Assembly (NCBI RefSeq): GCF_038396675.1
Contig: NC_088927.1
Coordinates: forward strand, 34,165,001-34,229,000
Direction: 5' to 3'
DNA length: 64,000 nt
Source: Hydra vulgaris
Taxonomy: Eukaryota; Cnidaria; Hydrozoa; Anthoathecata; Hydridae
Shown here in pieces: positions 56,626-64,000 of the stretch (the first letter of the stretch is position 1; the number at the start of each line of letters is the position of its first letter). Under the pieces are notes generated by a model. That model was not told the origin of the DNA. It saw only the letters and a program-made list of their open reading frames with translations, and searched no databases. The translations under genes were made by a program, and so were the position numbers.

Positions 56626-57189
56626 AAAGTCCGTTTGACTCAACTTTTATGTATTTCAATATTATTTAATAACTGATTCTTAATCAATATTTGATATATA
56701 ATGATTTAAATGAAATTTTTATTAAATACTTTAAATAAAAGAATTTTTTTTTATTCAAAAGTTTTCATTGTAAATCAATAAAAATTCAATACTACTTACT
56801 GCTTTTATATTAACTTTCATCATCAATAGAAAATTAACAATGTCAAGAGTTAGGGTCATAAATTCATCTATTTTTTATTTCAAAAATCAAACTAAAAATA
56901 AGTATAACGTTTTATTGATTTACAAGTAAGTTTAGTTTTCAAAGCTTTTGTATATCATTAATTTGATTGAATTTAATCAGATAAATTAGATAAAATTTGT
57001 TGCAAGTCTCGTCTTTAATTAACGGAAGTTAATTTCAAACCCAGTGAAATTTTTAATTAATTCAATGTAAAATAAAATGAAAAAAGTTACGTATGAGAAT
57101 TCTTAAATATATTTTATAATTATAAAATATATTTATACTTAAATGAATGTTCATTGAAGTTTGCTGTAAATGTAAAAGTGTTAGTTTAT
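56626..57189. other. AT-rich DNA without recognisable genes
   Basis: tgtaaatcaataaaa (56770) recurs inverted as ttttattgatttaca (56912). Otherwise nothing. Confidence 0.5.
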
Positions 57190-57895
57190 TCGACTGTTTC
57201 AGAAAAAAACCATTCTCTGCGAAAAAATGGGGCGACTGAATAAGTGCGAATTTCATAACTGCGAATCTGCATAAGTGCGACTGGCATAAGTGCGAACTGG
57301 CATAAGTGCGAACTAGCACAAGCGCGAACTGGCATAAGTGCGCCAAAAGAATTTGCAAACATTGGCATAAGTGCGAACTGGCATAAGTGCGAACTAGCAT
57401 AAGTGCGAAACAATTGCAAAACTGGCATAAGTGCAAACTGGCACAAGCGCGAACTGGCATAAGTGCGCCGAAAGAATTTGCAAACATTGGCATAAGTGCG
57501 AACTGGCATAAGTGCGAACTGGCATAAGTGCGAACTGGCATAAGTGCGAACCAATTGCAAAAACTGGCATAAGTGCGAACTGGCACAAGCGCGAATTAGC
57601 ATAAGTGCGCCGAAAGAATTTGCAAACATTGGCATAAGTGCAAATTGGCATAAGTGGCGAATTGGCAAGTTCGCACTTATGCCAGTTTTTGCAATTGATT
57701 CGCACATATGTCAGTTCGCACTTATGCCAGTTCGCACTTATGCCAATGTTTGCAAATTCTTTTGGCGCACTTATGCCAGTTCGCGCTTGTGCCAGTTCAC
57801 ACTTATGCCAGTCTTTGCAACTGCTTTGCACGTATGCAGATTCGCAGTTATGAAATTCGCACTTATTCAGCCTCCTCGAAAAAATCGCAGCTTTT
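57190..57895. mobile_element. Foldback-type element made of 16-bp subrepeats
   Basis: Left arm 57230-57660: tandem 16-bp units (gcgaactggcataagt), organised in an about 120-bp higher-order unit that includes cgccRaaagaatttgcaaac, roughly three times. Right arm 57662-57865: the same sequence inverted. Ends are gactgaataagtgcgaattt / ggctgaataagtgcgaattt (inverted), preceded by ctgcgaaaaaatgg / ctgcgattttttcg. All long frames (PVRTYASSHLCQFAL repeats) are translations of the repeat. The structure is that of Foldback/FB elements: long, internally tandem inverted arms. Confidence 0.85.
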
Positions 57896-58169
57896 TTTTT
57901 AATAGTCAAGGTTGGCAATTAATGCACAATTTCAATTTCAATTTTCGTTAGTCGGTCAAATGCGAACTGTAAATTTATATATAAGGCTGTCGACAGGTAT
58001 CTATCAACGGGTACCTACCCATTGGTCACTGTCGGTAGCATTATTAAATGACGAGTAACTGTCATTTGAAAAAAAATATTCATTTGTAACCGTCGCTTAA
58101 GAAACAATCATTTGTAAAAAACTTTTGAGTATCTATTTTTTGAAAAATAAAATTTTTTCTTTAAATATA

Positions 58170-58305
<136 letters not shown>

Positions 58306-58647
58306 CATAAAATTATAAATAATGGCTCGCACAAAATTTATATAAGGAGAAAATATTAAATTCAATTTAAAATAGGAAATTTACTTTAAAAAAAATTTTA
58401 TTGGAGATAAAATAACTATTTTTGACGCCTATTTTTTTTGTTTGTTTTAGAATGTTTTAAATACACAACAGAGGCAAAGCGTAACTTTTTTCTGAGTTGT
58501 CCCAGCTAAACTAGTTTTGATAAATGTTAAACTCATATGTATTTATCTATTGCATACTTTGCATGTTCATACTTGTTTTTATAATAAATATGTCTACATG
58601 CATCTTTTTGTAGAAAAAATAATTTTTGAAGTTTTGTTGGTTGAGTA

Positions 58648-59515
<868 letters not shown>

Positions 59516-59602
59516 GTTGAGTAGTAGCTTATGTAATAATGAAATAATAAATCAAACATACTTAAATCACAAGATATACGAAACGAATAGTAAACCATCT
59601 TC

Positions 59603-59860
59603 AGGGGCGGATCCAGCATTTTTTGTCTTTGAGCTAACTTACAGACATGGGGCAAACTCCAAGCATATGTTAATACTTATGTCATTATGTTAAATGTTTG
59701 TACTTATGTCAAATAAAGATGCTTTGCAAAAAACTGCGATGATTTGAGCCTGGGAACAAAAAAACCTAAAAATTTTTGCCGCCCCTGCCCCAAACGTGAA
59801 AGCAAAAAGTTAAAATATTTTTTGTATTTTTACTTTTATTTTTTACTATTATTTTTTGTA
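59603..59860 (+). repeat. Dispersed repeat aggggcggatccag family
   Basis: Begins caggggcggatccagcattt and contains catggggcaaactccaagca, gcctgggaacaaaaaaacct and gcccctgccccaaacgtgaa. Inverted copy at 19370-19565; partial copies at 15795 and 61150. Confidence 0.8.
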
Positions 59861-60643
59861 CTAACACTAATGTGCATTGTGTACATTTCTTTAGATTAAA
59901 CTAGTTTAACTTTCTAATTAACCTAATTGAATAAAGATAAACCTGCACAATGTACATTTATACCATTATTATATATAAAAAAAATTGTTTTAAAAGTTTT
60001 ACTAAATTTTTTTTTTACTGAGCTGCATTTCGTTGTTCACTACACATAGCATTAATGAAAAGAGATGATTTTGAAAATTGGGTTACTACTTTTTAATTAA
60101 ACTAAAACGAAGGATAGACTGAAATTACACTAATAAGCACTGAAAATAAGCACTGTAAAGTGTAAAATAAGACTGATGTGTGTGTTTTGCTCTACTTATA
60201 TTAACAGGAGACCCGCGCTATAGAAATCCGATAATAACTACGCACAAACAAGAAATTTTAAAGAAAAAAAAATGTGCTTGTACAGGATTAATTTTATTTG
60301 TCCAATTTTCCAATACTAGTCATATCTAGATAATTCAATTGCATTAAACTCGTTAATGGCAAATTATGCAAACTTTTATTTAAAACTAATAAAATTCCTA
60401 TTTTTTAAATTGACAATTAGTTCTTGTAAGTAAGATTTATTTATATAAAATGATAAATAATATTTGTAGTAAAATAAATTTACTTATATAATTTGACGAG
60501 TAAATAATACTTGAACTTTGATTATTTACTTACCTTTATAAATTGACGAATAGTATTTAAACATAAATTTGCATGTTCAAATAGTTAAAAACATTTATTT
60601 CAAGTTTTAATAAGTTAAATTAAAACTTTCATAATTAAAATTA

Positions 60644-60841
60644 GGGATCGTCTATAAAGTACGTACGCTTGGACTGTAAATGACGTATATGAGATGAAAG
60701 GCAGTGGGTAAATTATAAAAGTAAGGAGACACTAAATTTAAAAAAATAATTTAAAATATTAAGTAAGTAGGTAAAAAGCGAAGATACTTTAAGGGAGGTG
60801 GAAGGTACTCAAAAAAGCGTACTTACTTTATGGACGACCTC
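60644..60841. mobile_element. PIF/Harbinger-type MITE, copy 3 (in copy B)
   Basis: TIR gggatcgtctataaagtac, inverted at the right end; TTA on both sides. Shared with copy A, so its insertion preceded the duplication of the long repeat. Confidence 0.8.
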
Positions 60842-61008
60842 TTAACAAATAAGTAAGTTGTAAACAAGCGCCGCCGTCATACAGCACTCGTCAATAACTT
60901 TGATGATTTGCTTTTACGTCAGAGTACTACCGATAAAAAAAACTGCATTATGATTCATTTTAGTTTGTACTTTGTCTAAAGGTTTCCCATTTTCAATGCA
61001 ACAGTGTT

Positions 61009-61113
61009 GACCTGGATGTTATTGTCGTAAACCTTGATGTTATTGTCGTAACCTGGAAGTTATTGTCGTAAACCTGGATGTTATTGTCGTAACCTGGATG
61101 TTATTGTCGTAAA
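61009..61113. repeat. 21-22-bp tandem repeat, 5 copies
   Basis: Unit acctggatgttattgtcgta(a). Copy A has a single copy of the related gatgttgttgtggtaaag at 15722, so the array expanded in copy B only. Confidence 0.9.
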
Positions 61114-61471
61114 GTAGATACAATGGCTCTTTTTACTTCTATTTACAGATAAAAAAGCCAGAAGCGTAATCAGGATTTTTTGATGTTCGGACCAAACACG
61201 AAGCAAACTCTAAACATTTATATGTTTATATTTACGTCAAATATGGATGAGTTGCAAAAAATTGCAATGGCTGGAGCCTAGAAACAAAAAGCACCTAATT
61301 TTTTGCCCCACCCTGCCCTAAACGTGAGACCAACAAGTTGATAAAACATTTTTTTACAGTTCTCAACTAGAGTTAATATAGAGTTATATGAACTATATAA
61401 TATCAAAATACATTTAAAAAACAAACAAAAAAGTTAATACGCAGCCTTCTTCATCAAATTCAATATATATC

Positions 61472-61653
61472 AACTTGATTCATCGATAAATTTTAAATTT
61501 CATAGTATAATATTTTAGCGATTAAAAGTTATGACCATATAAAGTTTGAACCCCTCTCAATTTGAGGGGATTACAAATGATATATGGTCAAAATTTTTGA
61601 ACGCTAAGAGACTATATTATGAAACTTAAAATTTATTGATGAATATAAGTCAA
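61472..61653. mobile_element. Palindromic MITE, about 180 bp, complete copy
   Basis: Arms cttgattcatcgataaattt... / ...aaatttattgatgaatataag, inner gtataatattttagcgatta / gaacgctaagagactatatta, centre cccctctcaatttgagggg. Related copies at 19189-19345 and, one arm only, 16170-16258. Confidence 0.75.
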
Positions 61654-62504
61654 TTTGGTTTACCAGTAAACAATTCCTAAAAATATTTTTAAGGCTGGTT
61701 GAAAAAAAGTCCAAAAGTTGCCAATTGATGTCATCATACTGAAAGTATAATTTAAAAAAATATTAAAATTACCAAAACTTTGATGAGATTTTTGGATTAG
61801 CTCTAAATTTTGATTTATGGAGTATCTGAATCAAATCTTGATTGAATTTAATCAAACTGATACAATTCAAATTCAAATTTTTTTTTTTTTTTTTTGTTAT
61901 TTAAAAGATTAATCTTCAACACAATCTCAAGCTAAAGTATCTCCGTAGAAAACATTATTCCCCCTCTCCCTCCCCCTACACCTCCTTCAAATAAAATGAA
62001 ACTACACTTTGAACTCACAAATTATAAACTCATTTCCAATGTGGATGAATTTAAGTTGTTTTACCAGCACCTCTTAAATAAAGCTTATTATCTATCATAA
62101 AAGGACATTTCCAAAAAATCACTCAGGGAAATTCGTATATGTTTTGACTATTATTTTGATAATAATAAAACTGGCTTTCTAATTTACTCTCATTTAAATC
62201 TGACCCAAATAGATCTTTTTTAAACAAAGAATAGTATTCGTTAGTAATGCTATAATATTATAAATTAAGTTTTAAGCGGAAGTTTAAAAATATCAATAAC
62301 TTAAATAAGCATTTTTTTTGACAATATTTTAGTTTTCCAACAACGTGACGTAAGTAACAAATATGTCATTTTTTTAAGTTTATGCTTAAAAAAAGTATCC
62401 AATATGGGAAAGGATTATAACAATCACAATAAACTACTTTTTCTATACTTAATACTAAAAATCTGATAGTTGAAGCATTTCCTTAGAGCCTCCAGACCTT
62501 AGAC
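61654..62504. other. AT-rich DNA without recognisable genes
   Basis: A T run and a C-rich tract (ccccctctccctccccct, 61960-61980) are present. No coding region. Ends at the 3' terminus of the hAT transposon. Confidence 0.5.
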
Positions 62505-64000
62505 CAGGGGTGGGGAACCTTTCTGAGCTTGGGGGTCGCATGTCCCTTAAAAAAATGTTTGGGGACCGCACAAATAAATATGCAAATTTGGTGTTTAGTA
62601 CTCTTACTAATGTTATACTTCTTAAAGCATCTTGTATCTCAATATTTCTTAACGCATGTATCACAATATTTCTTAATGAATCATGTATCACAAAAGTTAT
62701 CAATGACTTTTCTGATTCTGTTTCTTTTGAACCAGAACTTGAATATTTGGCTCTATCTTCGTAGTTTTAAGCTTCAGTTGGTCTTCCAGATGCTCATCGG
62801 TCAAATGTGACCTTAAACAAGACTTAATAAATGTCATGCGTGAAAACGTAGATTCACAGCAGTAGGTTGTACCAAAGCAGCTCAGAAGACGCCTGGCAAT
62901 TTGACGGAGTTTTGGATACTCAACTGCAGTTTTCAAAATTTCCAATGGATCCTTCTTGTTGTTAAAGAGAGAGTCCTCAGAAAGCTCTATCAATTCCATC
63001 TGTAAATATTCTGGAGCTGTTGAAATTTCAACAAGATGAGACTGAAAAGCTAGTTTCATTATGTGTTTCATTATGTTCTTCAAAGTCTTTAAACCTTTCA
63101 TTATATTCTGCAATCAAAGAATCCAGGACTGTTTCATATCTTGATATATCATTATTTTTCAACCTTTTCTCATTTTTTTGTTTAAGAATAATTTTTGTGA
63201 GCTCTTGCAAAATGTTCTGTTGATAAATTTGACTTAGAAATAACATCTTTGAGAAAAACAAGTTTTTTCTTGTATGTCTGAATCTGTTGCTACATTTCAT
63301 AGATTGACTTAGCTTTACCTTGCAATGAACTATTCAGCTTGTTATGTTTTGCCATCAGATCGCAGAGGAATGCAGCATCTCTACAAAATTCTGGATTAGA
63401 AAGCTCACAAATCTCCTTTTGACTTGTAAAAAATTCCTCAATTTGTTTTCGAAGCTCAAGCAATGTTTTCAGTACTAACCCTTGTGACAGCCAACGAACT
63501 TTGGAATCGTAAGGAAGATCCACAGAATATGTTTCTTCATCAGATTGCAGAAGGTTTCGAAACTGTCGATGGCGTGAAGAATTTGCCCGTATATAATTTA
63601 CAATCCCTATAACTTTTTTTAATGTGTCATCCAAAGTAGCAGCTTTTGCACAAAGACTTTGCTGATGGAGAATACATTGAAATGTAATCAGAAAATCTGG
63701 ATCAAGCAATTCTTTTTTAAGGAAAGCAATGAACCCTTCATTTCCTCCAATAGAAGGAGCTCCATCAGAACAAATGCTGATCAGATTTTTTAACTGAAGT
63801 TGAGTCTGACAAATTTTTTCTTTGAAAACAGCAAATATATCACAGCCTCGTGTTTTTCCTTTTAGCATTGCTAACGCAAATAACTCTTCATAACTTTTGA
63901 AGTCTCCAGTTATAACCCGAATAAATAACAGAAGTTGGGCAGATCAGTCACATCAGTGGACTCATCTAAAGCAATTGAATAATATGCAACCTCCATTTGA
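62505..64000 (-). mobile_element. hAT transposon (GTF2IRD2/Buster-like), 3' part, runs off the window
   Basis: The terminus caggggtggggaacctttct at 62505 is a classical hAT end (CAGGGGT-GG-AACCT), followed inward by ggggaccgcac. The transposase reads leftward toward it. The other TIR lies beyond 64000. Confidence 0.75.
62700..64000 (-). pseudogene. hAT transposase, GTF2IRD2-like, C-terminal two thirds
   Basis: From the right edge leftward: YYSIALDESTDVTD (first catalytic Asp region), a frameshift near 63935, then FIRVITGDFKSYEELFALAM. The open frame 63868-63290 carries ISICSDGAPSIGGNEGFIAF (second Asp), FQCILHQQSLCAKA, VIGIVNYIRANSSRHRQF and SKVRWLSQGLVLKTLLELRK (RW motif). After another shift (63300-63028), the C-terminal frame 63113-62700 has ARRLLSCFGTTYCCESTFSR and MTFIKSCLRSHLTDEHLEDQ, the hAT dimerisation domain with CESTFS. 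The order and spacing match GTF2IRD2/SCAND3-type hAT proteins. Two or three frameshifts make this copy inactive as sequenced, though errors cannot be excluded. Confidence 0.88.

Larger units (their letters stand above)
59865..61653 (+). mobile_element. Long dispersed repeat, copy B (empty-site version)
   Basis: Colinear with copy A (10086-16258) but without the two IS630-like transposons and the long TA array. The junction ccaatactagtcatatctag (60311) shows the sequence before transposon 1 inserted, and gcattaaactcgttaatgg (60340) that before transposon 2. No coding frame. Confidence 0.8.

Noticed and set aside
57062-57918. Several 100-170-residue frames with PVRTYASSHLCQ repeats
   Set aside because: They follow the 16-bp tandem repeat of the foldback element on both strands; no start context or conserved protein.

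Overview
The window looks like eukaryotic, AT-rich, repeat-choked DNA from a cnidarian. A Hydra-type genome is my best inference, from the very high A+T, the long (TA)n arrays, the mix of hAT, pogo, IS630/Tc1, PIF/Harbinger, piggyBac and LINE relics, and the intronless divergent 7TM receptor. There are no operons, no prokaryotic signals and no certain RNA genes. Most of the 64 kb is mobile-element debris. Only two pieces look like ordinary host genes: a single-exon rhodopsin-like GPCR (23716-24606, minus) and the last two exons of a gene for a charged, Arg/Lys/Ser-rich protein (9813-8457, minus).

Layout. 0-4 kb: a mariner-like transposase tail at the left edge, a 26-bp tandem array running into a ZNF862-type hAT relic that is interrupted by a hAT MITE with a perfect 8-bp duplication, then a TTAA-flanked piggyBac-type MITE. 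4-10 kb: microsatellites, an AATATT-type satellite, and the 3' exons of the charged-protein gene. 10-16.3 kb: a long repeat (copy A; a shorter sister, copy B, lies at 59.9-61.65 kb) that carries two IS630-like transposon insertions. 16.3-23.2 kb: PIF-type MITE, LINE 3' end, tRNA-derived SINE, pogo-like transposase relic. 23.7-24.6 kb: GPCR. 25-33 kb: tandem arrays and a hAT-like element carrying a LINE fragment. 33.0-35.7 kb: a complete pogo/Tigger-like transposon with an uninterrupted 524-residue transposase, both TIRs and TA duplications. 36.1-42.6 kb: a long-TIR element, an APE-type LINE, a second SINE, a 224-bp hAT MITE and a LINE endonuclease fragment.

43.3-49.6 kb (minus): my reconstruction of a multi-exon gene whose four exons join in the same phase. 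It encodes an N-terminal basic region, a small barrel-like domain and a C-terminal DDE-like/RNase-H-fold protein. It carries several frame-breaking changes, and one intron holds a 12 x 30-bp array. 49.9-52.4 kb: a ZMYM-type hAT element with TIRs and an internal deletion. 52.6-58 kb: a 136-bp near-perfect palindrome, a GGAGGC-rich patch, a BED-finger hAT relic with a nested MITE, and a foldback element built of 16-bp subrepeats. 58.6-59.5 kb: a hAT-type element full of gagccgagc motifs with a perfect 8-bp duplication. 59.6-64 kb: copy B, then a GTF2IRD2-type hAT transposon running off the right edge.

The genes do not form a pathway. The window is best read as a record of nested insertions. At least eight distinguishable hAT families or relics occur here, and several element boundaries can be fixed to the base by target-site duplications. 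All family names rest on motif recognition by eye, without database searches.
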